A stretch of 64,000 nt of DNA from Seminavis robusta. Lineage: Eukaryota > Bacillariophyta > Bacillariophyceae > Naviculales > Naviculaceae. The notes below the pieces were generated by a model, which made no database searches, was not told the origin of the DNA, and saw only the letters and a program-made list of their open reading frames with translations. Position 1 is the first letter of the stretch, and the number at the start of each line of letters is the position of its first letter. Of the stretch, positions 51,819-60,660 are shown in pieces. The stretch is from contig CAICTM010000250.1 in the NCBI GenBank assembly GCA_903772945.1, positions 21,320 through 85,319 on the forward strand, read 5' to 3'. The position numbers and the translations under genes are program-made.

Positions 51819-52581
51819 CTTAATTAATTGCGGTGTAGACAAGCAAGCCGCACAAAACTTTTGACTCTCTCGATCATTCGACAGCATAATCCTTAAAAAT
51901 CAATGCCTGACAATTTTGCATGGTATTGCTGGGCGTTCTCATGAAGGTCTGGTTAGCCACAAACAAAGACTGACATGGTTGTGTTTTTAGTCTTTTGCTT
52001 AAAACGGTACGGTACACAATGGGGGTGGTGTGTTGAATCGTAATGCATGTACTAGCTAGTGTCTGACACCGTGCTTGGCTATAACCACACCTGATCTGCG
52101 TCTCTAGCTAGCAACTTACCGTACCGGTACCGGTACCGGTACCGGTACTGGGCGTGGTGGCAAAAGGTGGGCCCACCTTGGCCATACCGTACTGTGCAGC
52201 ACAGTTATAGGATAGGACCGGAAAATACACTAATACTAGCTAGCTAGTAGCAGAGATTTGGGAGTCCAAGGTAGAGAGTCTTTAGAATATCCAATTCTAT
52301 ACTCTACGGTGAAGGTACCCCAAACATTATCCAGCCATGGCAAATAATTGATGATTTGGGAAAACCCTAAGGGAGATACTTTCTATGGTTGTCCGTTCGC
52401 AATAGACTCGCCCAGACCATTTGTCTTGATGCCGCGTAAATAGAGTTGCCGTGGCTCAATTGTCGTGTGATGGATCATTTGATGAATACCGCGATACACA
52501 ATTGCCACGATTTTTTTTCCATCTCTCGCTTCTTCTAACCAACCAACCAACCACTAGATAGTATACCATTCATTCGATTAT
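51819..52581. other. intergenic region with palindromic microsatellite
   Basis: About 760 bp between convergent genes. It contains ACTAGCTAGT (~52050), CTCTAGCTAGC (~52102), the 28-bp palindromic microsatellite at 52121-52148 and ACTAGCTAGCTAGTAG (~52236). No gene seen. Confidence 0.4.
52121..52148. repeat. (GTACCG)n palindromic microsatellite
   Basis: More than four tandem copies of the hexamer form a 28-bp sequence that equals its own reverse complement. Single or double copies of the same TACCGGTA motif occur at more than ten other intergenic sites in the window. Confidence 0.85.
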
Positions 52582-52917
52582 TTAAGCCTGAACACGCTCC
52601 AAAGCCTCGAACTGGACAATGCTGTTCCCTCGAACGACAATCTGCCCCAAGTACTCTTGCGATTCATTTTCCGTTTCTTCCAGCACGACATTGAGAAAGG
52701 CATCGTAGCCACGAAGTACACCAATTAATCTTCGATTGCCATTCAACAGAACCTTCAGTCGTTTGTCCTGTGAGAAGAAGAAAATCAATGAAGAGGGATT
52801 GGGTGAGAGACCAAATCACAAGCGGTGACCAAATCACTGACAAGCAGAGCCATGTCTACACGTACTCACCATGAAACGCTTGAGATCGGGTCCTTTCTGG
52901 AATTTAGACGTCGCCAT
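52582..52917 (-). CDS. SNRPG: small nuclear ribonucleoprotein G (SmG), two exons
   Basis: Sm-ring subunit of the spliceosomal U snRNPs. Exons are 52917-52870 and 52767-52582 (GTGAGT...CACAG, phase 0), giving 77 aa, the usual SmG length. Exon 1 encodes MATSKFQKGPDLKRFM, and exon 2 continues DKRLKVLLNGNRRLIGVLRGYDAFLNVVLEE (Sm1) and LGQIVVRGNSIVQFEALERV (Sm2). The LNGNR, GYDAFLN and RGNSIV(Q/M)xEALE patterns separate SmG from other Sm proteins; LSm7 is the nearest alternative but normally has a different, longer N terminus. The intron falls just after the FM of the Sm1 motif. A CTACTAGCTAGTAG palindrome (52961-52974) lies 44-57 bp before the start. Confidence 0.95.
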
Positions 52918-53289
52918 TGTGTTTCTTTTAGTTCAGTTTAATTGAATACTGCTGCTGGTTCTACTAGCTAGTAGAGTCTCAACCTCTCTGTTGGTGTCGC
53001 TTTGCTGTTGGTGGTTTGAGACTGGACCATGGTCGACGGTTGACCGATGGTGGCGGCAGTGTTTTAGCTCCAACCCTAGCTAGTTACCGCAACAATTGAG
53101 TCATGAATGTGTTTGAACCCCATCATCGCGATCTTTCTTCCGCCAAGAATTTCTGCTGGCTATTGCCAAAACGTTCTCTACTGTCCTACTAATGGTGATG
53201 ACAGTGATGACAGCCATAATAGATGGCAGCAGAACTCGAATCCTTCCTTGCATTGATCGACAAAGGCCATACTAGTACGCAAGGCAACC
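52918..53289. promoter_or_regulatory. divergent intergenic region
   Basis: About 370 bp between SmG (-) and the plastid protein (+). It contains the 14-bp palindrome CTACTAGCTAGTAG at 52961-52974, CCCTAGCTAG at ~53076 and repeated GATGACAGTGATGACAG near 53194. Probably two promoters. Confidence 0.45.
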
Positions 53290-53817
53290 ATGAAGTCTTC
53301 ATTGTGGACAGCTAGTTTGATGTGGTTGGCATGTCACACAACGGAAGCGTTTCAACCCTGCAAGAGCAACTTGCCACTCCATAACACGAAGATCTTTGCC
53401 CAACAAGATCCAAAAGCCACCGAAGAAGAAGAGGAGGATCTCCTTGCCGAAGCCGATGCCCGTCTGAGTGATATTCTTCCTCCCGCTGTCAGCTTTTCTC
53501 GCAACTCCATTCTGTTCAGCGAGAAACCCGTCACGCAGCGCGACAATGATGTCTTGGCATTCTGGAGAGGCATGAAAGCGACTGTGCCGCCCGTGATCAC
53601 GGGTGCTTGGCCATGGCGAGATCCCTATTTGGCCGATGAAAACCCCATGACGGCATTTTACAATATCCTCTTTGTGCGGCTACCCGTCATTGCCATGGCA
53701 TTGGTGTATGCCAAGAATTTAAAGGAAGGACATCCACTCGTCATGGACTATGGGGATGGCCCATTTGAAGTCAGTCCAATTGCTGTTTTGGTGCTCGTGG
53801 CTATTATCCTGGCATGA
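53290..53817 (+). CDS. plastid-targeted membrane protein of unknown function
   Basis: 175 aa. The signal peptide MKSSLWTASLMWLACHTTEAFQP ends in an EAFQP motif, an ASAFAP variant, so plastid import is likely. An acidic stretch (ATEEEEEDLLAEADARL) follows. The C-terminal part has a conserved-looking WRGMKATVPPVITGAWPWRDPYLADENPMTAF segment and then two hydrophobic helices (YNILFVRLPVIAMALVYA and SPIAVLVLVAIILA), the second ending the protein. This suggests a small integral protein of a plastid membrane. I recognise no family. It is a single exon, and no functional link to its neighbours is apparent. Confidence 0.78.
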   Translation: MKSSLWTASLMWLACHTTEAFQPCKSNLPLHNTKIFAQQDPKATEEEEEDLLAEADARLSDILPPAVSFSRNSILFSEKPVTQRDNDVLAFWRGMKATVPPVITGAWPWRDPYLADENPMTAFYNILFVRLPVIAMALVYAKNLKEGHPLVMDYGDGPFEVSPIAVLVLVAIILA

Positions 53818-54334
53818 AAACTACAGTAACTACAACGACATGAACTAATGAACCAGGATAGGACAGACAAGCAAACAATCCGACAATGGAATGAATCCAT
53901 TCAAACAAACCAACAATAATGATATCAAAAGGGCTTTATAGAATAGATGAGATTGATGCCACAAAATGCCTCCAGATCGATCCGTTATTGTTACCCCAAG
54001 ACCACCAAAGAAGTTCATCTTTCAAGACAGAAAGATAACAGAACACGAAACATGACTGGCCCCCAACAATCTACATGTCATCACACCAAGAGCACGTATC
54101 AGATGAGAAAATTTAGAACGAAACCACTATTTTAACGTGATGTATCTCGCATTTTGAATCAATGAATTTAACAACGAACCGTACTAGTATGTATTCAGCC
54201 AGGCTAACCAAGCATGGCATTGAAAAAGATCCCTGGCTAGGGGAGCGTGCTACCCAACCCGTAACAGCATGGCATAGAAAACATCCCCCAAGGGAGCATG
54301 CCAACCCTAGTCTTGTCTGTCGTGGATGTCGACC
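53818..54334. other. convergent intergenic region
   Basis: About 515 bp. A short imperfect repeat (TAACCAAGCATGGCATTGAAAAAGATCCC and TAACAGCATGGCATAGAAAACATCCCC) occurs near 54206-54290. No gene seen. Confidence 0.35.
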
Positions 54335-57300
54335 CTAGGTGAGCATGTCCGCGCAAGCTCCTGTTTTCCCATCGCAGCACACGGAGCAACAACCAGACTC
54401 ACAGCTGACAAAAGGCCACACACCAGGATGAGTCGAGACTAGGCAATCCGCCGAAATATGGAGATTGGTGACGGTAGCAGCATCACTTCCGTTGAACTGC
54501 TGTCCTCGGTCCAAGACTCGGTCGCACAATCCTTCCGGAATGCTCCCCTCCAAGCGCGTGTGCTGCAGGTGCAACGTCTTGAGGTTGGTCAACAGACCCA
54601 GCTCGGTGGGCAGTTCTCCAGAAAGCAAGGAATTGTTTTGAAGACGCAACACGGAAAGACTGTTGGCAAGCTGGCCAATCTTTGTGCTGATGGTGCCACC
54701 AACCTTGCTTTGCCACAAATCCAAACGCTCCAAACCCGGGAGTTCATAGATCTCTTCAGGAATAGTCCCGTTGACATTTGTGTGCTGGAGTCGCAAGTGT
54801 CTCAAGGCGCCGATCCTTGCCACTTCGGAAGGAATAGGGCCGGAAAGCTTCGTCTTGTGTCCCCAAAACTCTTTCAGTTCAGACAATCTACCAAGCTCGG
54901 ACGGAAGTGGGCCTGAGTGCGACAAAGCAACAACAAGTCAATGAGTCAGGAACTCGTGATCAAACAACTGGAAGCAAAAGTTCGACAATGATGACCTACC
55001 TTCCAGGGATGTCTTGGAGACCCTCAAGAAGGCTGCAATGGAAAAGCACATGAGCAGACGAGAAAACAGGTTAGCCCAGGGGTGGTGTTTCACAATCATT
55101 CTTCAGGTCCAAAGTGACTCACAGAGGGCGTCAAGATTGCCAACCTCTGTTGGAATCGTTCCAGTTATGCCTGGATTGTCAAAGAGGAAGAGACCTGCAG
55201 CAATATGGTTGGATGCGGCATTAGAAATCAGCTATCAACTACTCGTACACACAAGCAACCACATCTCTCCTTACCCATGAGCAAGTCTCCGCGGCGACTG
55301 GCGCCAAGCATTCCAATCTCAGTGGGCAGGGAACCAGTCAACTGGTTTGAGGCCAAGTTGAGACGTTCCAAAGCCTGAAACTGCATCCATTCCGGGGGAA
55401 TGCTGCCGGAGATCTTGTTGTAGTGGAGTTGGATTTGTGTGACCTTTCCTTGCAACTCTACAGCAAGAGGCGCAGGAAGCGAGCCCGAGATCTCGTTGTT
55501 AACAAAGCTGAAGCTGAGAAGCCGAGGAAAGAGACCAAGCTCTTCTGGCAGGCTTCCAGAAAGGTTGTTGGCCTCTGATTTCGAAGACGTGGAATCCAAA
55601 AAGGCACGGGTGAGATGATATTAATCTGCCATTCGTTGCATTTTGCTTGGCTGGTGGGATAATAAATGGCTTACCCAGTATGATCTCCTTGACAATGTCG
55701 CCCTCCTCACAAATGATTCCAGCCCAATCGCACTCGTGGACTCGACTGAGCCAACGATTCGAAGGGACAACGTCAAATTCCAATTCAGGAAAAATCCACA
55801 TGAGCCGCAAGAAGTCACACGAATGTGTTTCATTCTCCAGCTTGGGTGGATTGCAGGAACGCCATGGTCCGTGCTCAGAGGTCTGAAAGTAAAAGAGTGC
55901 GAGAGCGTATCGTTGGATCAAGTTCGTGGCGCTCCGAGGCAACTGAAGTGGGTCTTCATACAAAAGCCACTGTAAGGCTTTGTAGTGAGGAGTGCTGGCA
56001 TCGTTAAGCTTGGAACTGCCCACCGATACAGCAATTTGCTCTTGGATACCCAAGGACTCGCGGTAGGTCGTTGGTGCGAATGTCACACCAGACTCTTGCA
56101 ACCCATCAGGTCCTCCGTGGAGCCCCTCCTCGCTGTCTTGTTTTCCCCGGATCGAGGGAAGGACAACAGTGCCAAGGAGAATCCCAGCCACAAGTACGAG
56201 CATCAACGCGAACATGCCCAGAGCGTAATACCGGCTGGTCTTGTCGGACATCTTTACAACCGATATGGCTTCGGCCTGCTGCGGATCGTCTCCTCCAAGG
56301 CTTTCTTCAATGACAAGCGAAGCGACAGCTAGCCCGCCCTGAGAGATGTGCCCGTTTTCGTCGGGGCTGGCCGGAGTCCGACGCAGAATATTTTGGCCGA
56401 GTCCATCGTCTTCGTGGTCTTCACCGTACCGAGCAAGAGGAGGCTCCTCCGCCGCAGGATGCTTGGTGAGTCTTTCTTGCACGGGACGCCTGTGTTCCAC
56501 CAATGGAGTTGTTCTCATCTTCTCATGGGGCTTGGAAACTTGGCTGCTGTCAAGACTAATCGCCTCCTCCCTGATCTTGCTGTGGCCTGACGTCTGGAGG
56601 TTGCTCCCCTCTTCCAAGACGGACCACTCGTACTCTTCACAGGAAGTGTCACGAGGCGTGGCATCCAAGTGACTCACCACTTCCTTCTCCTCAGGAATAC
56701 CCTTGTCCCCGTCGTCTTCGCGAATCTTGCACCCTTGCGTTGCAGAAGGATACTGGCTCCCTTCTTCCCACAGTGACCATTCGTAGTCTCCGTAGGAGGC
56801 AACATCTGGCGGTGAGCCAGGGCTTCTCTCAAGCTGCTTCTCTTGGGGGTCGTCGTTTTCACTCTCATTGCTCGTGGTCATTCCATCGGCGGCAGGAGTG
56901 GGATAGCTTGCCTCCAAGTCTTCGTGATCGCGCAAGGACGGAGAACCGTCGTCGCTGGAGGTCCAATTGGCAAAGCTTCCAACGTTGGAAGTCGACTCGG
57001 ACGTGAGGGAGAAGGTAAAGCTCTCGGCTTGTTGCTGTTCAATGCTCCGGAACAGAGAGCCTTGGTCATGGAAGGAACGGCTCGACTCTTGTGTGGTACT
57101 GGTAGGTGTTGATCGATGAGAGCAGGTCGTGACATTGTCGCCATCGCTCTGATTGCCTTTGGTTTTGGTTGTTTCCACTGTTGCTGTACTCTCGTCTCCA
57201 TCGAGGACTTCTGGATCATCTTCTGTCAACATCTTCCCACAATCGTCAACTTCGCCATGGTAATACCTCGACGAATCCATCGCACGATGGTCATCGTCAG

Positions 57301-57364
57301 GCATTCCAGCCAAATCCTCTCGTCCCAAGAGGTAACTCATTCCTGGCAATCGGTACGGAGACAA
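54335..57364 (-). CDS. single-pass LRR receptor-like protein, five exons, no kinase
   Basis: About 890 aa. Exons are 57364-55675, 55574-55275, 55194-55123, 55032-55000 and 54912-54335; all four introns are GT-AG and phase 1. The first ~370 residues are acidic, Ser/Glu-rich and disordered. A membrane helix (YYALGMFALMLVLVAGILLGTVVLP) follows, with no cleavable signal, so the N terminus probably faces the cytosol. The outer part begins with a cysteine-containing LRR cap (PWRSCN, CDFLRLMWIF, VHECDWAGIICEEGDIVKEI). About ten plant-type repeats follow (NNLSGSLPEELGLFPRLLSF, NKISGSIPPEWMQF, GTIPEEIYELPGLERLDLW). It ends with a Cys-rich CESGCCSVCCDGKTGAC. The 72-nt exon encodes exactly one 24-residue repeat. 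Diatoms have many such proteins; the ligand and role are unknown. Confidence 0.88.
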
Positions 57365-58095
57365 ACAAGGGAGAAAACGTAATAATCTATGGAGCTTGAA
57401 AGGAGAGGAAGAGGATTGACGATTAGGAAGTGGCTATTTCTCAGGAATGCACTGCAGGGAGCAACGATTTTGGGAGGGAAGCGGTCCGCTTCTGTTTCTC
57501 TTGGGTTCTTCACCTTGAAAGATTTAACACAAGAATCAAAGGCTTAAGAAAATTGCCAAAAAGACAATGAAGCAGGAGAAGCTGATTTTCGGAACATTAG
57601 ATACGGGGGAAAGCTTGTTATGAAAGGGGGTTTTGAAAGGGGGTACCGTATTCAAAGGGAGAGGCAACGCAAAAGGGGACGTGAAGAATGGGAGGGGAGA
57701 TGCTTGAAACAGGTTCTCTTGGCACTTGTCAGAAGCGATGTTGAAGGATCTCTCCAGGCTGACCATCTGGATCGTCAAAGGGTTCTTCATCTTTAGTAGA
57801 AGCTCTTGCAGCTGGTTCCCTCGTCAACAGCCACCACCAGATCCAGTCATTGGCTGCTCCCTCGATTCAAATGCCGTGCTTGCTGTGGCCTGCAGTAGCA
57901 ATTCGCCTGTAGAAACCGGAACATTAGATATAGAGCAAGCAAACATGCAGTGCCAAGCGAAAGAGACTTGCTACCAGAGTAGTCGTAAATTGACACGTCC
58001 TCCATCCGAACACACATGATTGGGACGCAATGCCTTGAGCTCATAATTTCCCAAAAGTTTCAATAAAACCAGCCACAAACAGAAAACCAGCCACC
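57365..58095. promoter_or_regulatory. divergent intergenic region
   Basis: About 730 bp between the LRR gene (-) and the type-I membrane gene (+). The only notable sequence is a purine-rich GGGGGTTTTGAAAGGGGGTACC stretch near 57626. No gene is supported. Confidence 0.35.
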
Positions 58096-58851
58096 ATGAT
58101 GAAGCTTCTCCTCGTTTCTCTCCTCGCCTTACTCTGGCTTGGCAACGTTATTGCCGATGATGCACTGACCCATCAGGCGACAACCGTTGGAAACGTCCAA
58201 CAGCCCACACTGCTTCGGGCACATGGTAAGCGGGTGCCGATTTCGGACGATGACCTCACGCCAATTACCCCCGTCAGCACGGATGACGAGTCGTCAGATC
58301 CACAGACGGAATCCGGGGACGATGGTATCATCCCGCAACAACCATCAAGGGACAACTACAGTGGAGACGATGTCACTCCTGAGCATCCTTCAGAAGAAAC
58401 AGACTACAGCGACGACGATACCGACGACATCATCCCAGAAGACGCCGAGGAAACGGATGGCGAGTTCAAGCCGAAACATGGTGCATCGGACCTCTACTTG
58501 TTCCTGTTTGGAGGGTGCGCCGTGGCGAGCTTCTTTGCAGCCATGGCCATGTGGACAGTGGCCTTTCACCCTCCAACGAGCAGCGAGTATCAACAAGTTC
58601 GATTCTACCACCGCCAAGGCTTTGTTGAGCACACGGCCGGCATTCTACGCCACTTGTTGGAATCAGCATCCGGTCGCAACGGGCCTCCTCCTCCTCGTCG
58701 ATCGTCTTCTCCTCCCCCCGAAATGTTCTTTCCTCCAATCCCGCAACCAGATGGCGGCTTGGAATACCATGGCGACATGGCGGTTCCCTTGATGGAAGAG
58801 CCTCCCATGATGGAACTGGAGAGTTCATTTGACTTGTACCGCATTTCCTGA
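58096..58851 (+). CDS. type-I membrane protein with acidic ectodomain, unknown function
   Basis: 251 aa. The signal peptide MMKLLLVSLLALLWLGNVIA is followed by ~105 residues rich in Asp, Glu, Ser, Thr and Pro with degenerate repeats (SDDDLTPITP, SGDDGIIPQQPS, SGDDVTPEHPSEETDYSDDD). One membrane helix (LYLFLFGGCAVASFFAAMAMWTVAF, ~135-160) separates it from a ~90-residue cytosolic tail with a Pro-rich PPPPRRSSSPPPEMFFPPIP segment. There is no family I recognise. An acidic luminal or cell-wall-facing domain with a Pro-rich cytosolic tail would fit a secretory-pathway or surface protein, but that is inference from layout. Confidence 0.75.
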   Translation: MMKLLLVSLLALLWLGNVIADDALTHQATTVGNVQQPTLLRAHGKRVPISDDDLTPITPVSTDDESSDPQTESGDDGIIPQQPSRDNYSGDDVTPEHPSEETDYSDDDTDDIIPEDAEETDGEFKPKHGASDLYLFLFGGCAVASFFAAMAMWTVAFHPPTSSEYQQVRFYHRQGFVEHTAGILRHLLESASGRNGPPPPRRSSSPPPEMFFPPIPQPDGGLEYHGDMAVPLMEEPPMMELESSFDLYRIS

Positions 58852-58993
58852 ACATGATCCTTATTGCATAACCACCAACGATCGACATCTTCGATCTATA
58901 CCTGTCCTACAATTCTTTTTGCATGTTAAACGAGACTATATCAAACTAACTATAAATACAAGTTTTGTTGTCGAGTTCTCTTGTGTACAATAG

Positions 58994-60205
58994 CTAGCTA
59001 GACTCGACTCCTTTGGCACCAAGCGTCGGATCTGTGTTGTCGTCGTCGTCGTCCATTACCCAACCATGGTCTCTTAGCAACTGTTTGGCTGTTTCATTCT
59101 GGCCAAGATGCTGCCAAAAGGAATCTTGCCGTCTGCCCCGAATGACTACCAGTCCCTTGTTGTTCTCTTTGACCCATTCCTGACTGGCCTTGGCGAGTAC
59201 TGGCACTCCCTTTTGCATGGCACAGTCGCTACTGCAATAGTAGAGACTCTCGGTACTACTGTCACTCAAATTTTTGTCGACAGCAGAATCATTGGGTTGC
59301 AAAGACAACGAAAGAACACACGCCATATCGTTGGGGGCCTGGTTTCCACATCCATGGCATTGTTCCAACCAACAAACTGTGGAATCGATCAAGAGTGACG
59401 GTTCTTGGAGAGTTCCTTGTGGACTGCTTTTACTGTCTGATGGATCGTTGGTGGTGAATTGAAGTGTCGGTCGAAATGCAGCGTCGTCTTGGCTTGCAAA
59501 TTTGAGGGGTGGAAGTGGACTCGACTCATCACTGGACAATCGTTTTCGCTTGCCTCTGTTAGATACCTTTTCGGCATGCATCAGGGTTGTTCTCCAAGGG
59601 GCAGCCGGTATGGCGCCTGTCGTTGCTTTGTCATTATTATTTGCGGCAATCTTTTGATAGAGTTCCTCTTCTGACAACTTGGCTCTGGCATCCCCTTGAT
59701 CGAGATACCGACGCCCGAGTATCAAGGAAAGGCGTGATTTCGACGGGGATCGTTGAATGTATCCTGCCGAAATGAAACCACCAAAGTCATTGGTTCCCTT
59801 GGCTACCACCAATTGGTTGGCTCGGTCTTGTTCCACCAGACTATCTCTCAAAGACACTTTGGAAGCAATGATATGAGTGTGATCTTTGTGCCTGACCTTT
59901 TCCTTTTCGTCTCCCAAATCCCATCCCGATCCACCCGTCATATCCAGACAAGAGAGACTCTCTTTGGCGTTCTTCTTCTTCTTATCCTTCTTCTTGCTAG
60001 TAGGCACTGTGGAAACTTGAAACTTCATGTCCGATGCTCGAAAAGCTTGTGCATTGGGAGTCGCCGCCATTCGAGCATCCGGACATTCTTCACACCCCAC
60101 CCACGATCCCGTCCACTGCAGCATGCCATCATCATCCTGATCATTGTTGATGATGATGATATCACCGCTCCAGACAAAGAGGGTATCTCTCCAAGTCCCC
60201 GTCAT
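58994..60205 (-). CDS. unknown protein with W-G-W N-terminal domain and C-terminal Cys cluster
   Basis: 403 aa from the Met at 60205 (MTGTWRDTLFVWSGDIII); an upstream in-frame Met at 60256 adds 17 hydrophobic residues and is less likely. The first ~90 residues look ordered (WRDTLFVWSGDIIIINN, LQWTGSWVGCEECPDARMAA). Lys-rich (KKKDKKKKNAK, NRGKRKRLSS) and Ser-rich segments suggest a nuclear protein. Around residues 280-330 is a Cys group: CWLEQCHGCGNQ and later YYCSSDCAMQKG, a CxxxxCxxC...CxxxC arrangement that could bind zinc. The C terminus ends in an Asp run. I do not recognise a family, and no function is proposed. Confidence 0.75.
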   Translation of the reverse strand: MTGTWRDTLFVWSGDIIIINNDQDDDGMLQWTGSWVGCEECPDARMAATPNAQAFRASDMKFQVSTVPTSKKKDKKKKNAKESLSCLDMTGGSGWDLGDEKEKVRHKDHTHIIASKVSLRDSLVEQDRANQLVVAKGTNDFGGFISAGYIQRSPSKSRLSLILGRRYLDQGDARAKLSEEELYQKIAANNNDKATTGAIPAAPWRTTLMHAEKVSNRGKRKRLSSDESSPLPPLKFASQDDAAFRPTLQFTTNDPSDSKSSPQGTLQEPSLLIDSTVCWLEQCHGCGNQAPNDMACVLSLSLQPNDSAVDKNLSDSSTESLYYCSSDCAMQKGVPVLAKASQEWVKENNKGLVVIRGRRQDSFWQHLGQNETAKQLLRDHGWVMDDDDDNTDPTLGAKGVESS

Positions 60206-60660
60206 CTTCAAGCAATCAAGAAAGAAGACAAAGAGGCGAAGAACACACGACCCCAAAAGATATCGTATCCGTGATTCTTTTTGAATCCGTGACTTACTAC
60301 AGTCAACGCTCGCTTATATTTATAATCTTGTATTTATTCGCTCTATAATATTTAAGAATACTCCAGTTCCCACATTTTTAACTCTAACCCTATTTTAGTA
60401 CTAGAGCACGTACAATTCTACGGGAATAGTTAGGGTTAGGGATAAAATCAATATTTATTCTCGTTGTTATATTTACTGAATTCCTGAATCCCCCCCAGTA
60501 TATATATCTGAATGTTGACTGTACGTCAACAGACGTGCTCCTCAATGCTCAATCCCCATTTCCCATTTTCTCATCAAGAAAAGGAAATACCCTTCACATC
60601 ACTCGATCGATCCATCCTTTGCTGCTTCTTGTCGTCGTCTTCGTGTACTGTATTGCAACC
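60206..60660. promoter_or_regulatory. divergent intergenic region with telomere-like motif
   Basis: About 455 bp, AT-rich between 60300 and 60500. GTTAGGGTTAGGGATA (60429-60444) and CTAACCCTATTTTAG (~60383) are short telomere-like motifs in opposite orientation. No gene seen. Confidence 0.45.

Noticed and set aside
60535-60660. Upstream Met giving XPB a 42-aa hydrophobic N-terminal extension
   Set aside because: XPB is nuclear and needs no signal peptide; the Met at 60661 (MDDGETGG) fits the family start.
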